A stretch of DNA of 64,000 bases, from positions 248,001-312,000 of the forward strand of contig CBDFFP010000003.1 in the NCBI GenBank assembly GCA_965246855.1. The letters run 5' to 3'. Both the position numbers and the translations under genes were made by a program. Position 1 is the stretch's first letter; the number at the start of each line of letters is the position of its first letter. This stretch comes from UBA1952 sp965246855. Its GTDB lineage: Bacteria; Bacteroidota; Bacteroidia; Chitinophagales; Chitinophagaceae. This document shows positions 1-7,651 of the stretch, in pieces. The notes under the pieces are model-generated. The model was not told the origin of the DNA and did no database searches. It saw nothing but the letters and a program-made list of their open reading frames with translations.

Positions 1-3000
1 AACCATGACTGGGAGAATGGCGCACCTACCGGTTTCGCCACCGTGATGCGACAGCAGCGCTACATCAATACGCAGTCGGGGAAGAACGTGCATTTCCTGC
101 CGCAGGAAGGCTGTCCCGGCCCGGAAGTGGTGAACATCGGCGACAACGCGGTGCTGGTAATTATGGACAGCCAGTGGTGGCTTCACAACTATGGCAAGCC
201 CGGACTGGAAAGCGACTGCGATGCGAAAAGCAGGCTGGAAGTGCTGGAGCAACTCAAGGATATTGTGGTGGAAAACGAAAAGAAATTGCTTCTCTTTGCC
301 TGTCACCATCCTTTCCGCAGCAATGGCGAACACGGGGGGTATTACACCTGGAAACAACACCTTTTTCCGTTCACCGATGTATTCCCCAAAGCCTATGTAC
401 CGCTGCCTGTTCTGGGGTCTGTGTATCCCATTACGCGGGGCGTTTTTGGTACGATACAAGACATGAAGCATCCCACTTACGCCAATATGATTGCGGAGGT
501 GGAGCCAGTCATCCGGCAGCATCCACACCCGGTTTTTCTGGCCGGTCACGAACACGCGCTTCAGTATTTTAAAGACAGCACAGCGACTTTTATCGGTAGC
601 GGCAGCGGCTGCAAACACACGCGCGTTTCGCCTTCGCGGGATGCGCCTTATGTGGCCGATTCGCTGGGCTTTGTGGTGGTGAATGTTTATGCCGACAATA
701 CTTCAGACGTAGAATTTCATACCGTGCAGCCCGACGGTTCGCAGCGACTGGCGTTCTATGATTCACTGTTGGTGGATTTTGCCAAAATGCCCGACGCGAA
801 AGCACCAGAAAATTCCACGCTGCCCGAAGCGTCCTTTAAAGACAGCGTGATTGTGCGGGCCAGTAATCTCTACCGCAAAGCCAATGGCTTTAAACGCTTT
901 GTGATGGGCGAAAACTACCGGAAAGAATGGAGTGCGCCGGTGAAGATGAAAGTCTTTAAAATCCGGGAAGAAAGAGGTGGTATGCGCATTCTGAAAAAGG
1001 GCGGCGGGATGCAAACGCGCTCGCTGCGGCTGATAGATTCTTCGGGAAAAGAATGGACGCTTCGCACCGTGGACAAAGACCCGGAAAGCGTTTTGCCGGA
1101 AGGACTACAGGGCACGTTCGCCCGCAAGCTGGTGCAAGATGTCATCTCTTCTTCTCACCCTTATGGCGCGCTCGCCGTGCCGGTGATGGCGGACGCGCTT
1201 GGGGTGATTCATACAAGTCCGCAGGTGGTTTTTGTGGGTAATGATGCAAACCTAGGTTACTACCGGAAAATGTTTGCCAATCAGGTTTGTCTGCTGGAAG
1301 AACGTTCGCCGGTAGAAAGCGACGTGAAAACGCGCAGCGCAGCCAAGACGTTCAATAAAATCATAGAAGAGAACGACCACCTCGTGGATCAGAAAGCGGT
1401 GCTCCGCGCGCGCCTGCTGGACATTTTTATCGGCGACTGGGACCGGCACCTAGACCAGTGGCGCTTCGCTACCACCGACACTGGGCGCGGCAAATTGTAT
1501 GAGCCGATTCCGCGCGACCGCGATCAGGTTTTTTTCAACAACAATGGCGCGCTGCTGAATGTGGTAGCCTACAAGACGCTACCCCAATTCTCCGGCTTTA
1601 AGCACAAGATGCGCCGCACCAGATACCTCGGTTTTAACTCCCGCTATTTTGACCGCATTTTTATGAACGGATTGAGCGAGGCCGACTGGCGTGAGGCGTT
1701 GCAGCAGTTTGATTCCGCTATGACCGATGACGTAATTGAGCGCGCGGTGCGGCAAATGCCACCGGAGATTTACACGCTTTCCGGCCCGCTGCTGGTGGAG
1801 AAGTTGCAGTCGCGCAAGAGGCAAATGATGAAGGAAGGGATGAAGTTTCAAAGCTTTCTGTCGGAGTATGTGGACGTGCTCGGCTCTCACAATAAAGAGA
1901 TTTTCCAGCTCTCCGGTGAAGGCGACACAGCTTTTCGGATTTTGGTGTACAAGCTGAAAAAGAACGGCGTGGATACTGATTTCGTGATGTACAACCGGCT
2001 GATAAATCCGAGAGTTACCGAAGAAATCCGCCTCTATGGCTTCAACAGCGCCGATAAGTTTTTTATCGACAGCAGCGTCTATACCCACAAGGTGAAGATT
2101 CGCATGATTGGCGGAAAGGGCGCGGATAGCTTTGATATCAAAGGCCGTATCCGCAACTTTATCTACGACTTTAACGGCGAGAAAAATGTTGTGGTCTCAC
2201 GCCGGAATTCAGAGGAACACCTCTCCGCAAATCCGCTGGTAAACGAGTTTAATCCCCGCGAATACCGTTTCAACCAAACGTCCTTTCCTTCCATCAGCGC
2301 CGGCTTCAACCCCGAAGACGGATTGCTCCTGGGCGGCGGCCTCAAAAGCATCAAATACGGCTTCCGCAAGGAGCCTTATCAACGCCTTCACAGTCTTACT
2401 TTCCTTTCTTCCATCAGCCAGAGAGCCTTCCGTATCAACTATCGCGGCGAGTTTATCAACCTCCTGCGCAATAATGATGTGCTCGTGAATGCTAACCTTC
2501 ATAACCCTACGCTGGACAACTTCTACGGCCTCGGTAATGAAACGAAAATGCAGCCCGGCAAGGAGCTGGATTTTTACCGTACGCGCTACAACTTCGCCTC
2601 TGCCGATCTGCTGCTGCGCCATCGCCTTTTTGAGAATGTGCTTTCCATTGCCATTGGCCCGACGGCCTATTACTACTGGAACGAACTGGAGACCAACAAA
2701 GGGAAAATCCTGCAAACCCCGGAAGCAGTAGGGCTTAACAGCTCCATCTTCAACCGCAAAGGCTACCTCGGAGGCAAGGCCATTATCAATATCAACAACA
2801 TCGGAAACACGCTGTTTCCTACGCGCGGCATCGACTGGACAACCACTTTCACCAGCATGGCCGGGATTTTTGGCGATGCCAAACCCATTACTCGCCTCAC
2901 GAGCGAAATGAACCTCTACGCCGCCCTCAGCGACCCGGCCAAAGTGGTAGCCGTTTTGCGCCTCGGTGGTGGCCGGATTTTCAGCAATAACTATGAGTAT

Positions 3001-3339
3001 TTTCAGTCGCTCGGAATCGGACAAAACAACTACCTGCGCGGCTTCCGGCGCAACCGTTTCAGTGGCGAAGCGATGGCCTATGGCAGCCTGGAAATGCGCG
3101 TTAAACTGCTGGACATCAATTCCTATTTTCTTCCCGGCTCGCTCGGCGTGGTCGGCTTCGGAGATGTGGCCCGCGTGTGGGTGGCAGGCGAGAATTCCCA
3201 AAAATGGCATTTCGCACCCGGCGCAGGTTTTTATTACACTCCTTTCAACCTCGTATTGATTTCCAGCACCGTGGCTTTTTCGGAAGAACAGACGCTGGTG
3301 AACTTTACGATAGGTACCCGTTTTAATCTTACTTTCTGA
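1..3339 (+). CDS. Metallophosphoesterase with C-terminal outer-membrane beta-barrel, 5' end missing
   Basis: The reading frame is open from base 1, so the true start lies outside the window. The first visible residues, NHDW, are the end of the GNHD metal-binding motif of calcineurin-like phosphoesterases. Further metal-ligand motifs follow: CHHPF near residue 100 and GHEHALQ near residue 183. The middle (about 250-700) has no domain I recognise with certainty. The last 350 residues resemble an Omp85/BamA-type surface-antigen barrel, with alternating aromatic strands and a terminal phenylalanine (FNLTF). The fusion suggests a phosphoesterase held at the outer membrane of a Gram-negative cell; substrate unknown. 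The next gene starts 17 bp downstream on the same strand, so the two are probably co-transcribed. Confidence 0.85.
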   Translation, partial: NHDWENGAPTGFATVMRQQRYINTQSGKNVHFLPQEGCPGPEVVNIGDNAVLVIMDSQWWLHNYGKPGLESDCDAKSRLEVLEQLKDIVVENEKKLLLFACHHPFRSNGEHGGYYTWKQHLFPFTDVFPKAYVPLPVLGSVYPITRGVFGTIQDMKHPTYANMIAEVEPVIRQHPHPVFLAGHEHALQYFKDSTATFIGSGSGCKHTRVSPSRDAPYVADSLGFVVVNVYADNTSDVEFHTVQPDGSQRLAFYDSLLVDFAKMPDAKAPENSTLPEASFKDSVIVRASNLYRKANGFKRFVMGENYRKEWSAPVKMKVFKIREERGGMRILKKGGGMQTRSLRLIDSSGKEWTLRTVDKDPESVLPEGLQGTFARKLVQDVISSSHPYGALAVPVMADALGVIHTSPQVVFVGNDANLGYYRKMFANQVCLLEERSPVESDVKTRSAAKTFNKIIEENDHLVDQKAVLRARLLDIFIGDWDRHLDQWRFATTDTGRGKLYEPIPRDRDQVFFNNNGALLNVVAYKTLPQFSGFKHKMRRTRYLGFNSRYFDRIFMNGLSEADWREALQQFDSAMTDDVIERAVRQMPPEIYTLSGPLLVEKLQSRKRQMMKEGMKFQSFLSEYVDVLGSHNKEIFQLSGEGDTAFRILVYKLKKNGVDTDFVMYNRLINPRVTEEIRLYGFNSADKFFIDSSVYTHKVKIRMIGGKGADSFDIKGRIRNFIYDFNGEKNVVVSRRNSEEHLSANPLVNEFNPREYRFNQTSFPSISAGFNPEDGLLLGGGLKSIKYGFRKEPYQRLHSLTFLSSISQRAFRINYRGEFINLLRNNDVLVNANLHNPTLDNFYGLGNETKMQPGKELDFYRTRYNFASADLLLRHRLFENVLSIAIGPTAYYYWNELETNKGKILQTPEAVGLNSSIFNRKGYLGGKAIININNIGNTLFPTRGIDWTTTFTSMAGIFGDAKPITRLTSEMNLYAALSDPAKVVAVLRLGGGRIFSNNYEYFQSLGIGQNNYLRGFRRNRFSGEAMAYGSLEMRVKLLDINSYFLPGSLGVVGFGDVARVWVAGENSQKWHFAPGAGFYYTPFNLVLISSTVAFSEEQTLVNFTIGTRFNLTF

Positions 3340-3356
3340 CCTTTCTCTCTCCTTTT

Positions 3357-4643
3357 ATGAACGCGTCTGAACTCGCGCAGTTGCGCAAAAATGTGGAAGA
3401 GTATGTGCGGGGGCTTTTTCAGGCAAGACAAACCTCCGACCTTACCTACCACAACCTGAAGCACACCGAAGGCGTTGTAAAACATGCGCAGGAACTGGGT
3501 GCCGCCGCCAAGCTCGACGGGCGCGCCCTTGCGGTGCTGTTTGTGGCCTGCTGGTTCCATGATGTAGGCCATCTCGACGGCCTGCCGCCTAAAGACCACG
3601 AGGAGCGCTCGGTGAAAGAAATGATGCATTTCTTTGAAAGCCACCCCGCGCCCGACACGCAGTTTACTGACGAAGCCACCCGTTGTATCGCGGCCACTAA
3701 AGTGCCGCAACAGCCCGCTAATCTTCTGGAAAGCATCGTGTGTGATGCAGATACCTATCACTTCGGTACGCCGCATTTCTGGGAAACCAACAAGACCGTG
3801 AAGGCCGAACTGAAATCGCGCGGGCTGGGCGATGCCACAAAAGGCTGGCGCGAGAAAACCGTTCAACTCTTAGAGAAACACCAGTATTTCAGCGCGCAGG
3901 CGCGGGCTTTGCTGACCGAAGGGAAAGCACAGAATCTGGCGCAGGCAAAAGAAAAGCTGGCAGAAAAATCCGGAGAAACAGAAACACTTCTCCCCGAAAC
4001 GGAAGCCGCAGACGCCGCCAATCCGCTTTCTAAAAAAGAGGCAGAGCGCGAAGCCAAAAAGCACGACACCCTCATTGCGCGCGGCGTCCAAACGGGCCTC
4101 AAACTGGCGAGCGAAAACCACCTGAAGCTCAGCGATATGGCCGATGGCAAGGCCAACATCCTTATCTCCGTCAATTCCATCATCATCGGCGTGATTCTTT
4201 CCGTGCTGGTGCGGCGCCTGGAAGTAGATACTTATCTCGTTGTCCCGACCATGATTTTTCTTGGCTCCAGTGTATCCACCATCATCCTGGCCATCTTTTC
4301 TACTCTTCCCAACCTTACTACCGGCACCTTCACCCGCGAAGACGTGATTGCCAAAAAGGTAAACCTCTTGTTCTTCGGCAATTTCTACCGCTCTTCTTTC
4401 GAGGATTACACTTGGGCCATGAACCGGCTGCTTGCTGATAAGGATTACCTCTACGGCTCGCTGGTGAAGGATATTTATTTTCTGGGGAAAGTCCTGCAAC
4501 GCAAATACACGCTCATTCGCTGGGCCTACTATGTGTTTATGGTTGGTCTTATCGCCTCGGTCATCGCCTTCGTGCTGGCCATCTCGCTGCACCACTCCGA
4601 CAGCGCCGTGCAGGTCGTTTCTCCGTCTCGTCCGCCGCTCTAA
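3357..4643 (+). CDS. HD-domain phosphohydrolase fused to Pycsar-type membrane effector domain
   Basis: A 428-residue protein in two parts. Residues 1-130 look like an HD phosphohydrolase, with YHNLKHT near 32, WFHDVGH near 67 and a CDAD aspartate near 125, which would bind metal. A charged Glu/Lys/Ala-rich linker (about 165-240) follows. The C-terminal part (about 240-415) has the ADGKANILISVN signature leading into a transmembrane helix (about 265-285), a second helix (about 293-314) and a last one (about 388-411). This is the layout of the Pycsar effector (PycTM/DUF5706-like) domain, in which cyclic-nucleotide sensing is linked to membrane damage. Fusion to HD suggests that a nucleotide signal may be hydrolysed or sensed by the same protein. 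A class III cyclase lies 84 bp downstream. HD-PycTM fusions also occur outside proven defence loci, so a defence role is inference. Confidence 0.8.
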   Translation: MNASELAQLRKNVEEYVRGLFQARQTSDLTYHNLKHTEGVVKHAQELGAAAKLDGRALAVLFVACWFHDVGHLDGLPPKDHEERSVKEMMHFFESHPAPDTQFTDEATRCIAATKVPQQPANLLESIVCDADTYHFGTPHFWETNKTVKAELKSRGLGDATKGWREKTVQLLEKHQYFSAQARALLTEGKAQNLAQAKEKLAEKSGETETLLPETEAADAANPLSKKEAEREAKKHDTLIARGVQTGLKLASENHLKLSDMADGKANILISVNSIIIGVILSVLVRRLEVDTYLVVPTMIFLGSSVSTIILAIFSTLPNLTTGTFTREDVIAKKVNLLFFGNFYRSSFEDYTWAMNRLLADKDYLYGSLVKDIYFLGKVLQRKYTLIRWAYYVFMVGLIASVIAFVLAISLHHSDSAVQVVSPSRPPL

Positions 4644-4727
4644 AGAGCTTCCCCAAACCCACTTTCCGGGAAAAGTCTTACACGCTGGTTTTTTCCTCTT
4701 CGCCTGTCCTCTGTTTTAGCTTCCACA

Positions 4728-5831
4728 ATGGCGCTCTGGCTCGCTCGCAGCATCCGCAACCGCATCTCAGCGGTACAGTCTTACCGGCTGCGCAACGTCG
4801 TGTCCATTGCCCTTACCTGGACGCTCATCGACCTTCTCCTTAAACTTCTTGTTTCCGGCAGCGGGCGGCCCACTGTGCTTAACCACCGCACCCTCACCTG
4901 GGTTTCCACGGCCCTGCGCGCAGGTATTGTTTTCCCCCTCAGCGTCGTCATGGCCTATGTGCTGGTCTTTCGCATCCGCCACTCCTTCCGCAACAAGCCG
5001 CTGCTGCTCAACTGGCTTTTTAAAAGCCTTATACTCGTAAGCCTTTCGCTGGTAATGAACCTCTTGGTACACGTTACCTACTACTATTCCGTTTGGAAAT
5101 TCACCCTGCCACAGGCGCTGCACCAATTCTTTACCGACAGCGTTTACTCTTCGTGGCTCGTCATAAAAACCGTTCAGTGGCTGGTTACGCTTATCCTCAC
5201 GCAGCTTTCGCTGGAAGTTAATTCCAAGTACGGCCCCGGTGTGTTCCGCGACATGATTCTGGGCCGCTACATAAAGCCCCGCAAAGAGCGCCGCATCGTC
5301 ATCTTCTTAGACCTTAAGAACTCCACACCTATCGCCGAAGCCCTTGGCAGCACCCGCTATTTTGACTTTATCCGCGAGTTCATTTCCCACATCTCCAACG
5401 CGCTGGCCGAGTACGACGCCAACATCTATCAGTATGTCGGCGACGAAGTGGTGGCCTCCTGGAAAAGCTCCCGGCGCAACGCCCGCAAATGCTTCTCCGC
5501 TCTTATTGAAGCGCAGCGTTCCATCCAGAAACAAGGCACTCATTTCCGGCGGCTCTACGGCTTTGTGCCGGAGTTCCGCGTCGGCATTCATGAAGGCGAA
5601 GTCACGATTGGGGAAATCGGCGTGGTGAAGAAAGACCTCGCCATGAGCGGCGACACCATGAACACCACCGCCCGCATCCGCACCGCTTCCTCCACGCTCG
5701 GCCACAAATTCCTTACGTCTCAAAACTTCCTCGACCTGCTTCCCCTCAAAAACTGGCAGGCCCTGCCACTCGGCGCGATAGAGCTGAAAGGGAAGAAAGG
5801 CGGTGTGGAGTTGTTTGCGGTGAAGGTGTGA
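4728..5831 (+). CDS. Membrane-anchored class III adenylate/guanylate cyclase-like protein
   Basis: 367 residues. The first 170 are hydrophobic with about four membrane helices. A cytoplasmic class III cyclase domain starts near 185. The two metal-binding aspartates are visible: FLDLKNS near 194 and YVGDEVV near 238. The catalytic Asn and Arg are in GDTMNTTAR (about 308-316). The two positions that normally select adenine, Lys and Asp, read Gln (QYVGD) and Ala (LAMSG) here, so the base used is uncertain. It would make a cyclic nucleotide at the inner membrane. It follows the HD-PycTM gene on the same strand, so it is a plausible signal source for that effector. The start is the first ATG of the frame, just before the first helix. 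Confidence 0.85.
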   Translation: MALWLARSIRNRISAVQSYRLRNVVSIALTWTLIDLLLKLLVSGSGRPTVLNHRTLTWVSTALRAGIVFPLSVVMAYVLVFRIRHSFRNKPLLLNWLFKSLILVSLSLVMNLLVHVTYYYSVWKFTLPQALHQFFTDSVYSSWLVIKTVQWLVTLILTQLSLEVNSKYGPGVFRDMILGRYIKPRKERRIVIFLDLKNSTPIAEALGSTRYFDFIREFISHISNALAEYDANIYQYVGDEVVASWKSSRRNARKCFSALIEAQRSIQKQGTHFRRLYGFVPEFRVGIHEGEVTIGEIGVVKKDLAMSGDTMNTTARIRTASSTLGHKFLTSQNFLDLLPLKNWQALPLGAIELKGKKGGVELFAVKV

Positions 5832-5936
5832 GGGAAAAAGCCCGATGTTGTTGTGGCGGGAACGGTAGCGGAAGTGAAATAGGATAAATGTTTCTTTAGT
5901 ATGGAGGAAAAGCAACTGTTTTAGCTTAACACTGTG

Positions 5937-6209
5937 TACAGATTTGCGTCTGGAGACGTCTATAGGCCTAAAGCTGCGTACAGTTTTAAGGCAAAGCACG
6001 TCTATAGGCCCGAAACTGCACACAGTTTTGCGTTCAGAGACGTCTATAGACCTAAAGCTGCGTATGGTTTTAAGGCAAAACACGTCTACAGGCCCGAAAC
6101 TGTACACGGTTTTGCGTTCAGAGACTTCTACAGGTCTAAAGCTGCGTACAGTTTTAAGGCAAAGCAAGTCTACAGGCCCGAAACTGCGTACAGTTTTGGG
6201 CCTATAGAC
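5937..6209. repeat. 21-bp repeat array A (13 units, alternating orientation)
   Basis: Thirteen contiguous 21-bp units without spacers fill most of the 428-bp gap between two convergent genes. Units alternate between a GTCTATAGGCC-type and a TACAGTTTT-type sequence. The last unit (TACAGTTTTGGGCCTATAGAC split as 10+11) is nearly the reverse complement of the other type, so neighbouring units can pair into hairpins. A degenerate unit precedes position 5937. Because 21 is a multiple of three, all frames stay open and give false heptapeptide-repeat reading frames. I see no gene in 5832-6259. Confidence 0.85.
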
Positions 6210-6259
6210 TTGCTTAGAAGGTTATCTATTTGTAAAGAGGCTATGGCTTTGGAAAAATT

Positions 6260-7522
6260 CTATCCCAACACCCCGGCAATGCTCGCGCTCAGGTAGCTCG
6301 CCAGCGTTCCGCAAAACAGCGCCTTTAATCCCAGCTTCGCCAAATCCGCGCGGCGCTCCGGGGCCAGCGCGCCGATGCCGCCAATCTGCATCCCTACGGA
6401 AGAGAAATTGGCGAAGCCGCAAATGGCAATCTGCGTTACCAGCATTCCCTTCGGCGTTGTAATGGGAACCGCTCCTGTGGTTAGGTTTTTAAACGCCACA
6501 AACTCGTTTATCGTCAGCTTCTGACCCAACAAAGTCGCCGCGTTGTTTACGTCCTGCATCGGAATCCCCATCGCCCATGCAAAGGGGAAAAATAGTTTGG
6601 AGAAGAGAAAATCCAGCGAAAGCGAACCCGCGCCGCTCACCGGCATTCCCCACAAATGGCCCAAATGGCCGAGGCCGAAATTCACCAGCGCAATGAGGGC
6701 GATAAAGCCAATCAGCATCGCAATCACGTTCATCGCAATCTTCCAGCCATCCGCCGCGCCGTGCGAAATTGCGTCAATCAGGTTCGCGTAGCCGCTTTTC
6801 ACTTCCAGCTTCACTGTCCCCATTGTCTGCGAAACCTCTGTTTCCGGGAACACGATTTTGGAAATCACCAGCGCGCCCGGCGCCGCCATCAGCGAAGCCG
6901 CAATGAGATAATCCGCCCGCGCGCCCATGCTTACATACACAATCAGAATCCCGCCCGCAATACACGCCAGCGACCCCGCCATACTAGCCAGCAACTCGCT
7001 TTTCGTCATCCCTTTCAAGTAAGGCCGGATCATCACCTGCGCTTCCACCTGCCCCACAAACGCACTCGCCACATTGCTCAAGGCCTCCGCGCCACTCACG
7101 CGCATCACAAAATTCATCGCCTTTGCCACCACCGAAACAATCGCCTGCATCACCTTCAGGTAATACAGAATCGCCACCAGAATGCACACCAGAATAATGG
7201 TGGCCGTGATGTTGAATGCAAACACAAAAGCCCCCGGCGCGGCGAAGTTTTGCGCCGTTCCGTTAGCGCCCACCGTTGCCAGCCCGCCATACACAAAGCC
7301 CGCGCCCTCCTTCGCAAACGCCTCAATCTTGCCCATGCCTTGTCCGATTTTCTGAAACACGGCATTCACCACTGGCACACGCAGCACCAGCAAAGCAATC
7401 ACCAGTTGAAGCGCCAGCCCACTTCCCACCAATCGCAGATTAATGCGCCGCCGGTTGTTAGAAGCCAGAAACGCCAGTCCAAGAATAAGAGCCACACCGA
7501 TAAGGCCGTAAAAACGCTGCAT
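6260..7522 (-). CDS. Concentrative nucleoside transporter, NupC/CNT family
   Basis: A 420-residue polytopic inner-membrane protein. Family features are visible: the re-entrant-loop stretch FVGQVEAQVMIRPYL near residue 155 and the conserved ICGFANFSSVGMQIGG near 375. These belong to CNT transporters, which take up nucleosides with a sodium or proton gradient. Length is usual for the family. It is convergent with the cyclase gene, with array A between, and divergent from the pyruvate dehydrogenase E2 gene. The start ATG (MQRFYGL) gives a short N-terminal end before the first helix. Substrate range cannot be read from the sequence. Confidence 0.93.
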   Translation of the reverse strand: MQRFYGLIGVALILGLAFLASNNRRRINLRLVGSGLALQLVIALLVLRVPVVNAVFQKIGQGMGKIEAFAKEGAGFVYGGLATVGANGTAQNFAAPGAFVFAFNITATIILVCILVAILYYLKVMQAIVSVVAKAMNFVMRVSGAEALSNVASAFVGQVEAQVMIRPYLKGMTKSELLASMAGSLACIAGGILIVYVSMGARADYLIAASLMAAPGALVISKIVFPETEVSQTMGTVKLEVKSGYANLIDAISHGAADGWKIAMNVIAMLIGFIALIALVNFGLGHLGHLWGMPVSGAGSLSLDFLFSKLFFPFAWAMGIPMQDVNNAATLLGQKLTINEFVAFKNLTTGAVPITTPKGMLVTQIAICGFANFSSVGMQIGGIGALAPERRADLAKLGLKALFCGTLASYLSASIAGVLG

Positions 7523-7595
7523 GAAAGAAAGGAGATTTTCGGGAAGCGGTGAAGTTAATCCCCCATTGGGCGTTCAGAAAAGAGTACGGAAGCCT

Positions 7596-7603
7596 TACTT
7601 TTG
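7596..7603 (+). promoter_or_regulatory. Candidate -7 box for the E2 gene
   Basis: TACTTTTG fits the Bacteroidota -7 consensus TAnnTTTG and lies 48 bp before the E2 start codon. No TTTG at the usual 19-20 bp upstream spacing is evident. Confidence 0.4.
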
Positions 7604-7651
7604 AGCCGCTGTAAAAAAGCACTTCCAAAAAGGTTTTAAGACTCCCGGACT

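Noticed and set aside
2209..3210. A 333-residue minus-strand frame opposite the beta-barrel
   Set aside because: Shadow of a supported gene.
5934..6296. Open frames through array A that would encode heptapeptide-repeat proteins
   Set aside because: Units of 21 bp keep every frame open, so long frames are expected on both strands. There is no start context, and the other arrays behave the same way with unrelated peptides.
6656..7552. A 298-residue plus-strand frame, very rich in His, Arg and Gln, opposite the nucleoside transporter
   Set aside because: The composition is that of an antisense reading of a membrane protein gene.
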